This document shows positions 44,335 through 55,349 of a stretch of DNA of 64,000 nucleotides, one piece after another. The notes beneath the pieces are model-generated. The model did not search any database, was not told the origin of the DNA, and saw only the letters and a list, made by a program, of their open reading frames with translations. This DNA comes from Hippopus hippopus (taxonomy: Eukaryota > Mollusca > Bivalvia > Cardiida > Cardiidae), in contig OX328110.1 in the NCBI GenBank assembly GCA_946811185.2, positions 17,290,456 through 17,354,455 of the forward strand, written 5' to 3'. Position 1 is the first letter of the stretch. Every line of letters starts with the position of its first letter. The position numbers and the translations under genes were made by a program.

Positions 44335-44800
44335 GGATAAAATGCATCAACAAAAAGTAGCAACCCAGGTCAGCCTGCACAGTACGCACTGGCTGACCTC
44401 GGTCAAAACTTATTGCTATTGGTTATTTTTACATGTTAAAGGGCCAGTCTACCTCATGATTAACTCTTTACCAAACAACAAAATTGTAGACTTGTCCAAA
44501 TTGAAAGCATTTGCAGACGACAAAATAAATGTGGCTCAAAAATTGAAATTTGCTTTGGGAAGGGTAGAAAACATTGTGGGAAAAGGAGAAAGTGCTGGTT
44601 ACCAGCATTTTCTCCTTTTTTCTACAATGTTTTCAAAAGGCTTCTTTCTCAGGGTTGGGATTGTGTGGTAAAGAGTTAAGTTAGTTGTTAGACAACATAG
44701 ATTTTACGGATATAATAATTATGCAATGACTTGCATGGTAGAATGCATCGCAGAGATGCAGTACACCTCCTTTCAACAGAGCATGGCTTGTATGCAAGAG
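44335..44800. repeat. F5 repeat split by an M1 insertion
   Basis: 'gtagcaacccaggtcagcctgcacagtacgcactggctgacctcggtcaaaactt' to 'gggccagtctacctcatga' (44458), resuming after the M1 copy with 'gttagttgttagac' and ending 'tagaatgcatcgcagagatgcag...gagcatggctt'. Confidence 0.7.
44460..44679 (-). mobile_element. M1 MITE with empty-site proof of TTAA target
   Basis: TTAACTCTTTACCAAACAAC to GGTAAAGAGTTAA. The flanks rejoin as 'cctcatgaTTAAgttagttgtta', matching uninterrupted 'cctcataattcagtcggttgtta' at 11828-11851. Confidence 0.93.
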
Positions 44801-44829
44801 CAAAGTTTCTGAATGAGCAATTTCTCCAT

Positions 44830-45460
44830 TTCTTGCATAATTTCATTTTTAAGGCTTTCCTCCCCTGAAGGTTCTGGTCAACATGGCATAATTTTTTTTG
44901 TTGTTAGATTATTGAGAATTTATAGTGATTCAGTAATTCTAAACACTTTTAACCGCCCAGAATTTCTTTAAATGTCTATCTAAAAAGTTTCTATTCATAC
45001 CTTTATTACTTTTTTGTAAAGGGAAGTAATAATAATCTCCCTTTGAATTGAGGACATAGTGATTTTAGAATTGAAAATGATAATTCTGTGAAGGCAAAAC
45101 CTCCAAAAGTGGCTCGGTTAGATGCTACAACAGTGATGATTTTTAATGATATCATAATTTCCAGAGTAACATTACAGTGGAAATAGATGTTCCGCTTCAT
45201 GGTAGAATACCTTAAAGATACAGATTCAAATATAAGGTCCTTCAGTCTATATCAGAGATGGTTAGAAAGAAAAAATGGAAATAATGAAATAGATAATTGA
45301 AAAATAAAATTCACTATCTAGAGAAGTCTAGTAGAATCAGAAATTTTCCATTCTTATCATTGTTTGAAATAGCTTTCATAGATGCATTTATTTGAGCAAC
45401 TGACAGAGAAGAGGAAAATAGACACTGAAGTACACAGCTTGTAAATAGATATTTGACACA
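44830..45460. other. No gene recognised
   Basis: AT-rich. Frames on both strands lack domain or splice support. Confidence 0.5.
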
Positions 45461-45464
45461 ATGT

Positions 45465-45692
45465 TTTAAATCTTTACAAGACAACAAAATACTTGTCTTT
45501 GTTGAAGCATTGGCAGCCAAGAAGTTAGGGAAGCCGAAATGATAAGATTTGTTGTCCAAAGAGTAGAAAACACTAAGAGAAACTGAAAAAAAAATGCTGC
45601 TAACCAGCATTTTGTTTTTTTGCACTAAGCTTTCAAAAGCCTTCTTCCTCGGGGTTGCCATGACACAGAGATAGCGTGGTAAAGGGTAAAAA
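45465..45692 (-). repeat. M1 MITE, old copy
   Basis: 'aatctttacaagacaacaaaatacttg' to 'agcgtggtaaagggta'. It overlaps a meaningless 167-codon minus-strand frame. Confidence 0.65.
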
Positions 45693-45956
45693 AGCATTTT
45701 ACTGGGAATGCATCCCAAGAGTCTGTGTGAGGGAATATGAAAATAGATACTGAAGTGCACAGCTTGAATCCAGTTTTCTATGTTAATAATTGGATTTTTG
45801 AAATATTTCCAAATCACCTATCAATCAGAGAGCTTTGAAATCTCTCATATCTTTTCTTGTTCAACCCTGTATACTTTACCCTGCAAAGACATTTTTATGC
45901 CATGTGAAAAACAAGATTCATCAGTACTTTGGAATGTTGACCATACACAATTTTTT

Positions 45957-47386
45957 AGCTCCATTAGCCAAAGGCTGGCGGGCTGTCATGGTCTGGGGTG
46001 CGTGTGTGCGTCGGTCCTTTCATGCTGTAACTTTTACTTCAAACATCTTCTTCTCTGAAACTACCTATCTAATTTTGATGAAATTTCACAGAAATGATTC
46101 TGCCTGGTCTTCTTCAGAATTTGTTGAAAGAATTTGATTCCTTCAAAAACTCTGGTTACAATGGCAACAAAACTGAAAAAATATTGAAAATCTTTGAAAA
46201 TCTACTTGTCTGAAACCAAAAGGCCCAGGGCTACCAAATTTAGCATGTAGCTTAAGCTAATAGACCTCAACCAGTTTTCCTCAAACTATAGCCCTGGGGT
46301 CAAAATTGGCCAAGCCCCAGGGGTCACAAGTTTTACATGGGCCTGTATAGTGAAAACTTTAGAAACTTACTCGTACCTAACCATGGGCTACCAAATTTTG
46401 CATGTAACTTTATCTTGTGCACCTCTACCAAAAGTTGCCCAAATTATAGCCCTGGTGTTAAAATTGGCCCCGCCCCGGGGGTTAAAGGTATTACATGGGC
46501 TTACATAGGGAAAACTTTAAAAATCTTCTTGTTCCTTGCCATAAGGCCTAGGGCTACCAAATTTTGCATGTAGCTTTATCTTGTGCACCTCTACCGAAAG
46601 TGCCCAAATTATAGCCCTAGGGTCAAGTTTGATCCCGCCCCAGGGGTCACAAGTTTTACATTGGCTTATATAGTGAAAACTTAAAAAATCTTCTTGTTCA
46701 TTTATAGTTGCCTGTATAGTTAGTTATGGACCTCTACCTAGATTGTTCTTATAGCCCTAGGGTCTTTTAATTTGCCTGGCTGCGCAAGTTACAAGTTTGA
46801 CAGCTTGTATAGTGAAAACTTTAAAAATCTGCTTGTTTCTGATCATGAGCTATAGATATGATATTTTATAAGTGTTATCATCTAGTAGGCCTCTTCCAGA
46901 ATTTGCCCCACCCCATGGGTTCAGTGCTTATAGAGTGAAAATTCTAAAAATCTTTCTGTTCTGAACCATAAATCCTAGGGCTACTGAATTTGGCATATAG
47001 CTTCATGTTGTGGTTCACTTCTGAATTGGTTCAAAATGTAGCCCTTGGATCAAGATTAGCCCTGTCTCAGGGGTCTGATGTTTCACAGGGCCTTTTATTG
47101 AGGAAACTTTGAAAATCTTCTTGTTTATTACATAAATTATAGACCTGTATTATTTGGTATGGGGCTTTATCTTGTGGACCTCTACCAGGATTCAAGTAAT
47201 TATAGCTCTGTGGTCAAAAATGGCTTTGCCCTGAGGTCATTATTCTTTCATGGGCTTTTTAGTGAGGTTACATTTTATTTGTCTTCTAGTTCGAAACCAA
47301 TTGGCCAAGAATTGTAATGTTTGGCATGTTGGGTTTTTACTTATTAGCCAGTGGTGCGATACAGGGCCATCATGGCCCTCTTGTAT
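45957..47386 (+). repeat. 165-bp-period dispersed block, copy 1
   Basis: Begins TAGCTCCATTAGCCAAAGGC and ends CATCATGGCCCTCTTGT. Inside are about seven degenerate units of about 165 bp ('aggcctagggctaccaaatt', 'attatagccctggggtcaaa', 'cacaagttttacatgggc', 'gaaaactttaaaaatcttc'). Units become poorer toward the right. Confidence 0.8.
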
Positions 47387-47868
47387 TAGATTCATTATCA
47401 AAGTCAGCTTGTTCGCATCCATGTGCTAAAAACACTGTCAAAAGTCGCTGTTTCTTTGGTGCTTACGACATACGCTGAGGAATCATCAAAATTTCTTCGA
47501 CACTTGGAACGACACCAATTGGTTCCACATTTTAAGCCTGTTGTAACTCTTTCCATACCACAGATGACACCAGAAGCTTCTGTGGACAATGTAAATCAAG
47601 ATCAGACTGCACGATCTCTGATCTACACTGTACACTGCTACATTTTAGGTTATGACTGAACTGTCTCTTGATCTTGCAGAGGAATGGTATTTTTAGCCTT
47701 TGAGAAAGTGCAATTTACTTATTCAGTAGTGAAAGAATAAAGCATTTGCATTTAGAGTCGGATACCAGTGCAACTTGTCTCTTTTGCAAAGGAGCATAGT
47801 GGAGATTCCATAAGTGAACCAGTTGAATTCATCATTCAGATTAGTCAACCATATTTATTTATCAGATA
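47387..47868. other. No gene; short M2 core at 47583-47632
   Basis: 'gtaaatcaagatcagactgcacgatctctgatctacactgta' is a shortened M2 palindrome. Nothing else was recognised. Confidence 0.45.
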
Positions 47869-49315
47869 CAGAGTGTTTCATAATATCTGCCACCATTTTA
47901 AACATCAAAAACTTTAACATAAAAAGGAAATTATGTTTTTACATTTAACTATGTTATTGTACATAGAATAAAAGTTTTATTTGATATATAACATGTAGGT
48001 ATTACCCTTGTAAATACACGCAGTTTCAAAATTCTTTAAAATGTCAATTTTATAGAATGTGTTCTAAATGACGTCCATTCTGGCCAATAACGACGTCGAC
48101 TCTGTGCCGGAAATTTCGGATTACCTTTGCACATGTCTCTTTGCTTATGATCTTCATTTCTCTCTTGATTGCAGTTTTGAGTTCAGCTGTGGTCTGTGGG
48201 GAGTGCTTATAGACCCTGTCTTTAAGGTATCCCTACAGGAAAAAATCAAGTGGGCTTAAATTTGGGGAGTGTGGTGGCCACTCAATATCCGTTTTCAGTG
48301 AAATGAAGTTATCACCAGAAGTCTTTTGTATCCAGTCAATCACATTTCTAGCTGTATGAGGAGTTGCACCATCCTGCTGGAACCATGTGGTGTTTATATC
48401 AATTCCCTTAACGTCTCAAAGCTGGTAGAAATTTGTTTTTAAGAATATTTAAATAGCGGTCTTGATTTACAGTCTCCACAGTTCCATCCTCATCCTCAAA
48501 AAAGAAAGGGCCAATTATGCCCTCAGCACTTAATGCCGCCCACACTGTAACCTTTTCAGAGTGGAAAGGTTTTTCAATATAAAATTCTGGCTTTTCATTT
48601 CCACAAAATATGGAATTCTTCTTGTTCACTTGTGCATTTAGATAAAAGTGGGCTTCATCCGAGAACCATATCTGTCCCACGATATCATCATTTTCCGTAA
48701 CGCATCTTGCAAATGACAATCTGCTTTCGATATCTGTTGGTTCGAGGTGTTGCATAATAGAAATTTTATATAGAGTCAGTTTTAAATCATATTTTAGCAT
48801 TCTGTAAACACTTGAATGGCTGGCAATGTTAGTAATATCTCCAAATACCATTCTAACAGATTTTCTTCGTGTTTCTGTGATCATGGCTTTAACCTGTTCA
48901 ATTGTCGCTTCAGTCCGCACAGACTTAGGGCGACCCAGATTATTGTGTCTCCCATCTTCAATTGAGCCCATAACTTCAAATCGCTTTACAATTCTATGTA
49001 TCTGTTTTTTATCAAGTTTACCTACATCTGGATACCTTTTCTGCATAGTTCTAATCACTGTAATAGGTGATTTAGTTTCATAATATATTTTAACAATTTC
49101 TTTGCAGTGATCCTTAGTTGGCGCCATCTTGGAAAACTGACCACAGGAAATGACGTCATAAATGACGTTATGACGTTGACGTTTTCCCGTACTTTATTAG
49201 TCAAATAAAATTTTAATATATAAGCTTTCAAAGGGTGTACATATCATTGTTTTATCCTCATGAACTAAAAAGATATAAAACTTTGTAATGGTGGCAGATA
49301 TTATGAAACACCCTG
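47869..49315 (-). mobile_element. Tc1/mariner-superfamily DD41D transposon, inactive
   Basis: Terminal inverted repeats of 29 bp (CAGGGTGTTTCATAATATCT continuing to CCACCATT) at 47869-47897 and 49287-49315 differ at one base. TA lies on both sides (47867-47868, 49316-49317). The 1447-bp body carries one transposase remnant in reverse orientation. Confidence 0.93.
48050..49127 (-). pseudogene. DD41D transposase, disrupted
   Basis: Starts MAPTKDHCKEIVKIYYE at 49127. Residues 1-110 form the helix-turn-helix DNA-binding region with GRPK (66-69). The first catalytic Asp is in WFSDEAHF (D157), followed by KVTVWAALS and GIIGPFFFED. The frame stops after residue 239 (48408). It resumes in another frame with QQDGATPHTA (second Asp) and SPNLSPLDFFL (third Asp, 41 residues after the second), so this is the DD41D type. 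A TAG at 48233-48235 replaces the tryptophan codon of FFLWGYL. The C-terminus RNFRHRVDVVIGQNGRHLEH ends at TAA 48050-48052. At least one frameshift and one nonsense change make it inactive. Confidence 0.92.
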
Positions 49316-49588
49316 TACTTAGAAAAAGATTTATGTTCAAGCATGCCAGAAAAGACCAATTAAGAATTTCAGCTGCATGAGCATGAAATGGAGTCATAAA
49401 CATATTAAATACACAAAAGTCAAGCTCAGAAGAAAACACTGCTTAACCAGTCCAACAACTCTTTATTTTACTTCAATGAGAAAAATGTCTTCAAAATATG
49501 GAAAAATGCTTTTAACCGGGAAATACTTCTTTGCCCAGAAATAAGTGACACTCTATCTTTTCAAAGAAAAATCCCATCATCTTAATTT
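49316..49588. other. No feature recognised
   Basis: Short unique stretch. A decayed M1-like arm may lie at 49455-49560 ('cttttaaccgggaaatac..tctttgcccag'). Confidence 0.4.
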
Positions 49589-49773
49589 TGTTCACCAGAC
49601 AATCAATTTTAGAGCAAACCATATTGAAAGCATTTGCCAATGACAAATTGAATTTTACTCCAATGAGGAGATTTTTACCTTGAGTCACCTGCATTATCTC
49701 CTATTCACATGATGTTTTCAAAAGCCTTTTACCCCAGGGTCGTGAAAACATGGGATTGCGTGATAAAGAGGTA
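49589..49773 (-). repeat. M1 MITE, degenerate
   Basis: 'ttcaccagacaatcaattttagagcaaacc' to 'gattgcgtgataaagagg'. Confidence 0.6.
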
Positions 49774-49952
49774 TTTGTTGCCTGCTAGACTAATGCTTTG
49801 ATTTTAGACGAATCTTAAATTTTATTGTGTGGTACAGAGAAAAAAAAAATCCAGACTGTAATTAAAAAACAAGGAAAAATATGTAGAAAGACATTATATA
49901 AAACAAGGATCAGTGACATATCACCAGTCTTGAAAGGCGTGATGGTTAAAAA

Positions 49953-50170
49953 TTAACTCATTATCAAACAACAAAAATTTAGACTGGTACAAATTGAAAG
50001 GATTTGCAAACAAAAAATAAATATTCCTCAAATGGCAAGACTTGTCTTTGATAGGATTGAAAGCATTGTGGGAAAAGGAGAAAAGAACCTGATTGCCTTT
50101 TCCCACAATGATTTTAAATGCCTGTTTTTGCAGGGGTGTTAAAAGTTGTGATTGTATGGTAAAGGATTAA
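49953..50170 (-). mobile_element. M1 MITE
   Basis: TTAACTCATTATCAAACAAC to GGTAAAGGATTAA. The palindrome is shortened ('gaaaagaacctgattgccttttccc'). Confidence 0.8.
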
Positions 50171-50600
50171 CATTACTTTATCGAAAAAAGATTTTTGGCC
50201 ATGTTGCAAAGTGCTTTTTATTACCTCATTAAATAGGAATTAAGAACTTCTTTCTGAATCCTTTGCCAGATGAACTCAATCTGGCTGTAAACCTAAAAGC
50301 AATTTTTACAACTATTTTAAAAGCGTTTTGATAATCATCTGTTTGATGATCAAATAGTTCAATAAAGAAAAAAAAGCTTATGTAACAAAATTATTTTAGT
50401 CATCTGATTTCAGTTTTGAGAGTCTGTTTTTGATTGGATAGAAAGTGTCATGTGATTCAAGGAAAAATCATTTTTCCATCAATGAAAAAAAAATGTAGCA
50501 ACTTGGTAAATATACATCATGCAGGAAATGCCATAATTTATCTAAAACATTCTTTCACAGTCCTGAATTCTATGTATATTTGAAAGAAAATAAAAGGATT
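50171..50600. other. No feature recognised
   Basis: Contains a small inverted pair 'ttgataatcatc' / 'gatgatcaa' near 50327-50352. No ORF. Confidence 0.45.
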
Positions 50601-50762
50601 GTAACCCTTTACCAAAAAGTCACATGAAGAAGAAGCCTTTTGAAAAAATTGTGGGAAAACGATAAATGCTAGTTACCAGCAATTTCTACTTTTTCAAAAA
50701 CGTTCTCAAAAGGCTGTCCCGTAGGGTCATACAAAAGTGGGATTGTGTGGTAAATAGTTGAG
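50601..50762. mobile_element. M1 MITE, A-A foldback isomer
   Basis: Left A half 'gtaaccctttaccaaaaagtcacatgaagaagaagcc'; right A half in inverse, 'aaggctgtcccgtagggtcatacaaaagtgggattgtgtggtaaatagtt'. At about 160 bp it is shorter than A-B copies, as expected. Confidence 0.75.
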
Positions 50763-50859
50763 AATTTGTTTAATTTAAAAAAATGATTTTTTTATACAGA
50801 TGACTGTTCAATACAAGGAGCCACTAACCGCTTTTTGAGCAATCTAATGTTTCCAAATC

Positions 50860-51060
50860 TTATAGAAAAAGCACTTTTGAAAACACCATGAGAAAGGAGA
50901 AAATGATGGTAACTAGTAGATGCTAGTAACTCATGGAAAAACACCTTTGAAAACACTATGAGAAAAGGAGAAAATGATGGTAACTAGCAGATGTTGGTTA
51001 CCAGCAAATGCTTTCAATATAGATGAGGGAAAATTTTGTTGTCTGATAAAGAGTCCATAA
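50860..51060. repeat. M1-derived sequence with direct duplication
   Basis: 'gaaaacaccatgagaaaggagaaaatgatggtaactagtagatgctagtaact' recurs at 50939-51003, followed by a B end ('tgctttcaatatagatgagg'). Confidence 0.65.
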
Positions 51061-51138
51061 GACATACTGAACATCCCTTCCCATAATTCATTTGACCTCA
51101 GATGGAATGTCACCTAAATTTTCTTCCATGTTTTCACC

Positions 51139-51681
51139 TTAAAGGTGGCCCTTCAGATTTTGGGATGAAAATTTTACAAAAATACAAAAAAAATCATCCT
51201 TATACTCCCAAAGCCTTCTAAATTTCATTCATAAAACCCCAGTAGCCGAAAACCATCCAACAACAAGAGAAATTAGAGATTTACTACGGCCCAGGTCGAC
51301 ACCGACGGGAAACACGGTAGATTTTTACATAAGCAACTCGCTCATTTACATACCGGAAATACACAGACGAAACTTCAAACATAGCGTCCGAAGAAGACAT
51401 TATGGAAAATAATTGTTATGTTATGGAATTTAAGTGTCATTAGTCACATGCCAGTCACTTGACATTCACACAATGCTTTTTTGATTTTTGGCGCGAAATC
51501 TAAAAATACCTTAAGAGGCTACGTAGCCTTTGAAGGGAATACCATCAAAAAAAAAGTTTTTTTGTAATTTTATGATTCTTAATTATTGATGATTTATATT
51601 GTTTTTTCATATAAATTTCAGTGATATATATATTTCTTAATTTGGTGAGATGTGAAAAATCTAAATACCCACCTTTAAGGC
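51139..51681. mobile_element. MITE with CCTTAAAGGTGG ends
   Basis: 'ccttaaaggtggcccttcagatttt' at the left is inverted as 'aaaaatctaaatacccacctttaagg' at the right. The 543-bp element has no ORF and separates M1-type fragments. Confidence 0.65.
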
Positions 51682-51682
51682 T

Positions 51683-52102
51683 TTGCCAAAAATTTCAGTA
51701 CCTTTCATGACCCTGCATTTAAAACCTCTTTGGAAAAAGAATATTTAATGATTGTATCATTCATTTGCACAATATTTTTACCCTTTCTGACACAAATCCT
51801 CTTATTTTAACCCTTTACCACACAATCCCGACTTTTAACGACCCTGAGAAAGAAGTCTTTTGAAAACATGGTGGGAAAAGGAGAAAATGCTGGTAACCAG
51901 CATTTTCTCCTTTTCCCAAATTATTTTCAAACCTTACCAAGTGAAATTTCAATTTTTGAGTCACATTTATTTAGTCATCTGCAAATGCTTTCTAATTGGA
52001 CCGGTCTATAATTTTGTCTTTTGGTAAAGAGTTAACCCTATTTGAATTGTTGCCTGTAAATGTTTTCAATATAGACATTATTCAAAAACTTTGTATTCTG
52101 AC
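51683..52102 (+). mobile_element. M1 MITE interrupted by another M1 copy
   Basis: A half and palindrome remnants at 51683-51806; B half resumes at 52036 ('ccctatttgaattgttgcctgtaaatgttttcaatatagac'). Confidence 0.65.
51807..52035 (+). mobile_element. M1 MITE, intact 229 bp, nested
   Basis: TTAACCCTTTACCACACAATCC to GGTAAAGAGTTAA, inserted at TTAA in the B half of an older copy. Confidence 0.93.
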
Positions 52103-52277
52103 TTGGCAGGATTTTCAATTTTGGATGACATAGGAAAACTTTGCTGCACTTTAGTCATTATTAGACAGAGATGGTGTAACAGTAATATTTTTACAATGAA
52201 TATGGGAATTGCTCATGATCAACAGAAATTAATCTCTGGGTGTAACAATGCTTTTAGAATTGGTCTGCTTCTGATTT

Positions 52278-53352
52278 TTAGCTCCACTGTCCGAAGGCCA
52301 GCAGGCTAATGTCATGGCCCGGTGTCTGTCGTGCATGCGTCCATCCGTCTGTGCTTGCGTTAACTTATATTTCAAACATCTTCTCTGAAACTACCCATCC
52401 AATTTTGATGAAACTTCATAGAAATTATCCTGCCATGGTCCTCTTCATAATTTCTTGAAAGAATCCGATTCTTTCAAAAAATCTGGTTGCCATGGCAACA
52501 AAACTCAAAAATATTGGAAATCTTCGAAAATCTTCTTGTCTGAAACCATAAGGCCTAGGGCTACCAAATACGGCATGTAGCTTTATCTAGTAGACCTATA
52601 TCAAGTTTCTTCAAATTATTATCCTGGGGTCAAAATTGGCCCCACCCCAGGGGGTCACAAGTTTTATATGGGCTTATAAAGAGAAAACTTTAGAAATCTT
52701 CCTGTACCTAGCCATAAAGGCTAGGGTAACCAAATTTTGCATGTGGCTTTATTTAGTTGGCCTCTACCAAGAGTGCCCAAATTATAGCCCTGGGGTCAAA
52801 TTTGACCCCGCCCCAGGGGTCACAAGTTTTACATGGGCTTATATAGAGAAAACTTTAGAAATCTTCCTGTACCTAGCCATAAGGCCTAGGGCTACCAAAT
52901 TTTGCATGTGGCTTTATCTAGTGGGCCTCTACCAAGAGTGCCCAAATTATAGCCCTAGGGTCAAATTTGGCCCCACGCTGAGGGGTCACAAGTTTTACAT
53001 GGGCTTATATAGAGAAAACTTTAGAAATCTCCCTGTACTTAGTCATTAAGCCTAGGGCTACCAAATTTTGCATGTGGCTTTATCAAGTGGGCTTTTACCA
53101 AGAGTGCCCAAATTATAGCCCTAGGGTCAAATTTGATCCCACCCCAGGGGTCAGAAGTTTTACATGGGCTTATTTTGTGAAAACTTTAGAAATCTTCTTG
53201 TTACTAACCATAAGAACTAGGGCCACCAATTTTAGTCCTGTCTCAGTGGTCTCATGTTTAAAACCAATTGGCCAAGCATTGTAATGTTCGGCATGTAAGG
53301 TTTTTATTTATTAGCCAGTGGAGCTATACAGGGCCATCATGGCCCTCTTGTT
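52278..53352 (+). repeat. 165-bp-period dispersed block, copy 2
   Basis: Borders match copy 1: TAGCTCCACTGTCCGAAGGC at the left and CATCATGGCCCTCTTGTT at the right. 'gagtgcccaa' recurs at 52771, 52936 and 53102. 165 is 55 codons, so a frame stays open at 52636-53049 and encodes three near-identical blocks (VGLYQECPNYSP). I do not regard it as a gene. Confidence 0.85.
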
Positions 53353-53580
53353 CAGAGTATGATCAAGGTAAATGTAGGAGGGAAAGGTATTCTAATCTTT
53401 GTGTAACTAAGGATCAAATTTAGGTCAATATGTCTGTCAAATCACTCAACTCTCTTTACTGGCTAATGTCCCTTTAATCATACTGTAAATATTGGTCCAA
53501 TCCAGGACAGAATGGGGTTCTGAAATGGGTCAGGTCATCTGTCTTAGTAGTCTTTTTGTGAATGTAATGGTAATGCAATG
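53353..53580. other. No feature recognised
   Basis: Short unique stretch between repeats. Confidence 0.45.
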
Positions 53581-53581
53581 C

Positions 53582-54083
53582 TTAACCCTTGACCAAACAA
53601 TCCCATGTGTCAGAAACGGTGAGCAAAAAAAATATATATAAAACATCCTGGGAAAAGGAAAAAAAACTTGGTAACCAGTGCAGGCCAGTCCTGCTTGGCT
53701 CAGTGTTGAAGGTGAAGGATTCTCAATACAAAGGCCCTGGGTTCAATCTTCAGCAGTGGATCTTGATTTCGATCAAAATGTCCTTGGGCAAGACACTTCA
53801 TAGCCCTAGCCTACTACTGTTGAAATTTAGGACACACATGAATTACTGAGCTATTGCCATGAGAATTATGACAATTAATGTTTAAACGACCCAGAGAAAG
53901 AAGACCTTGAAAACATTGTGGGAAAAGGAGAAAATGCTGGTAACCAGCATTTTCTCCTTTTCCCCACAATGTTTTCTACCTATTTAAGGACAAATATTAT
54001 CAGTCTAAAAACATTGAATTGTCATCTGCAGATTCCTTGAATATGGCTAAGTCCAAAATTTTGCCATTTGGTAAAGGGTTAAG
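53582..54083 (+). mobile_element. M1 MITE interrupted by a SINE
   Basis: TTAACCCTTGACCAAACAATCC begins at 53583; the A half resumes at 53884 ('aaacgacccagagaaagaag'). Palindrome and B half end GGTAAAGGGTTAA. Confidence 0.7.
53680..53882 (+). mobile_element. SINE-B, tRNA-derived
   Basis: A-box region TTGGCTCAGTG (53695-53705), B-box region GGGTTCAATCTTC (53740-53752). The body has 'gtccttgggcaagacacttca', a phrase common in animal SINEs. Single copy here. Confidence 0.65.
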
Positions 54084-54231
54084 TGGTGCTGAAAAGTTGA
54101 AAGGCAAAAAAAATAAGAAAAACTAGAGATTTCTTGTCAAAAAAATTGTTCTCCCTTTAATATTTGGGCGAAAAAAAAAACCAAATGATAATCATAAGTT
54201 TATGCGGGAACTAAACACTATTATTATTTTG

Positions 54232-54404
54232 TTAACTCTTTACCAAACAATCCCAGCTTTTCATGACTGTCTGAAAGAAGCTCTTTGAAAACATTGTGGA
54301 AAATGTAACCAGCATTTTCTCCTTTTCCCACAATGTTTTCCACCGTTCCCAGAACAAATTTTAATTTTGAGTCACATTAATTTTGTCGTTTAGTAAAGAG
54401 TTAA
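54232..54404 (+). mobile_element. M1 MITE with deletions in arm and B half
   Basis: TTAACTCTTTACCAAACAATCC to 'gtcgtttagtaaagagTTAA'. Confidence 0.85.
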
Positions 54405-54607
54405 AGAGAAATAAGTCAATTATTTTATATTGGATTTCAGCCATTTTGGAAGACAGAAAGGCAACCTAAATTTTGGTCGAGAGATAAGGGTTGTAACCTG
54501 CTTTTTCGCCCCTCCTGTCATTATTTAGATAAGAACCATTAATGAAAATGATAGTATTTGAAAATTGTTGTTTATACAGCCGTTTCCTAGTCAGGAATGT
54601 CTGATAA

Positions 54608-54825
54608 TGCTTCACTGTACAGTCTCGAGTTTTAACGGCCCTTAGAAAGAATGCTTTTGAAAACATTATGGAAAAAGGAGAAAATGCTGGTAAGCAGCAT
54701 GTTCTCCTTTTCCCACAATGTTTTCTATCTATTAAAGGACACATACTATCTTTCCAAAAACTTTTGCCTTCTCGTCTATAAATTCATTATGGATGATTCT
54801 AAACTTTGTCATTGTGTTTAACTAA
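54608..54825 (+). mobile_element. M1 MITE, ends decayed
   Basis: 'tgcttcactgtacagtctcgagttttaacggccc', clear palindrome, 'tttgtcattgtgtttaact'. Confidence 0.7.
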
Positions 54826-55345
54826 TTCTTTTGGCTCACAGAGGACTGCTTTTCAGAACATTGATGCGAAAGATAAAAGTGTTTCTATGGAGCAGTTTCA
54901 CAATGTTTTCATATGGAATTCATGTATCTATGCTTCTGAAAATGTTGATTAACCTTATGAATTAAGGATGGATTTTTGAAGACTGCTGCGGGAGACATCT
55001 TACGAGCAAAAAGGTCAAAAGTTTTATAGAATAAAAACTGCAGAAAAACTGTGGAAAAGACAATAAAATACTGCGACAACTGGAGATTTGGGTCAAGTTT
55101 AGAAACTTCCTTTGTTAATTATGTTTCACAGAATTTACACAGTTTCTCTAGGCAAATGCAAAGTAACTCCAGACTGATGAGGACAAAATTTTACTAGATC
55201 TCACTTTTCTTGGCATGTACTACTTTTTCAGCATTATCAGTAAAAGGATAAAAGCTTAATACCAACAACTGCTCTTTTCTCCACAATGTTAGCCATTTTG
55301 TGCAAGAAAGATATTTTCCTTTCCTTCAAGTGTATCTCAGCTTAA
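54826..55345. other. Decayed repeat pieces, no gene
   Basis: Fragments such as 'tttcagaacattgatgcgaaagataaaagtg..tttcacaatgttttcatatgg' resemble very old M1 palindromes. Confidence 0.4.
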
Positions 55346-55349
55346 TATA

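Noticed and set aside
44243..44671. 142-codon + strand ORF
   Set aside because: Runs through an F5 repeat and then the M1 copy. No start context, splice sites or domain.
45314..45817. 167-codon minus-strand ORF
   Set aside because: Overlaps an old M1 copy; AT-rich, no recognised domain, no supporting splice signals.
52636..53284. 55-residue repeat protein gene
   Set aside because: Open only because the 165-bp repeat period is divisible by three. The related block at 45957-47386 is broken in all frames.
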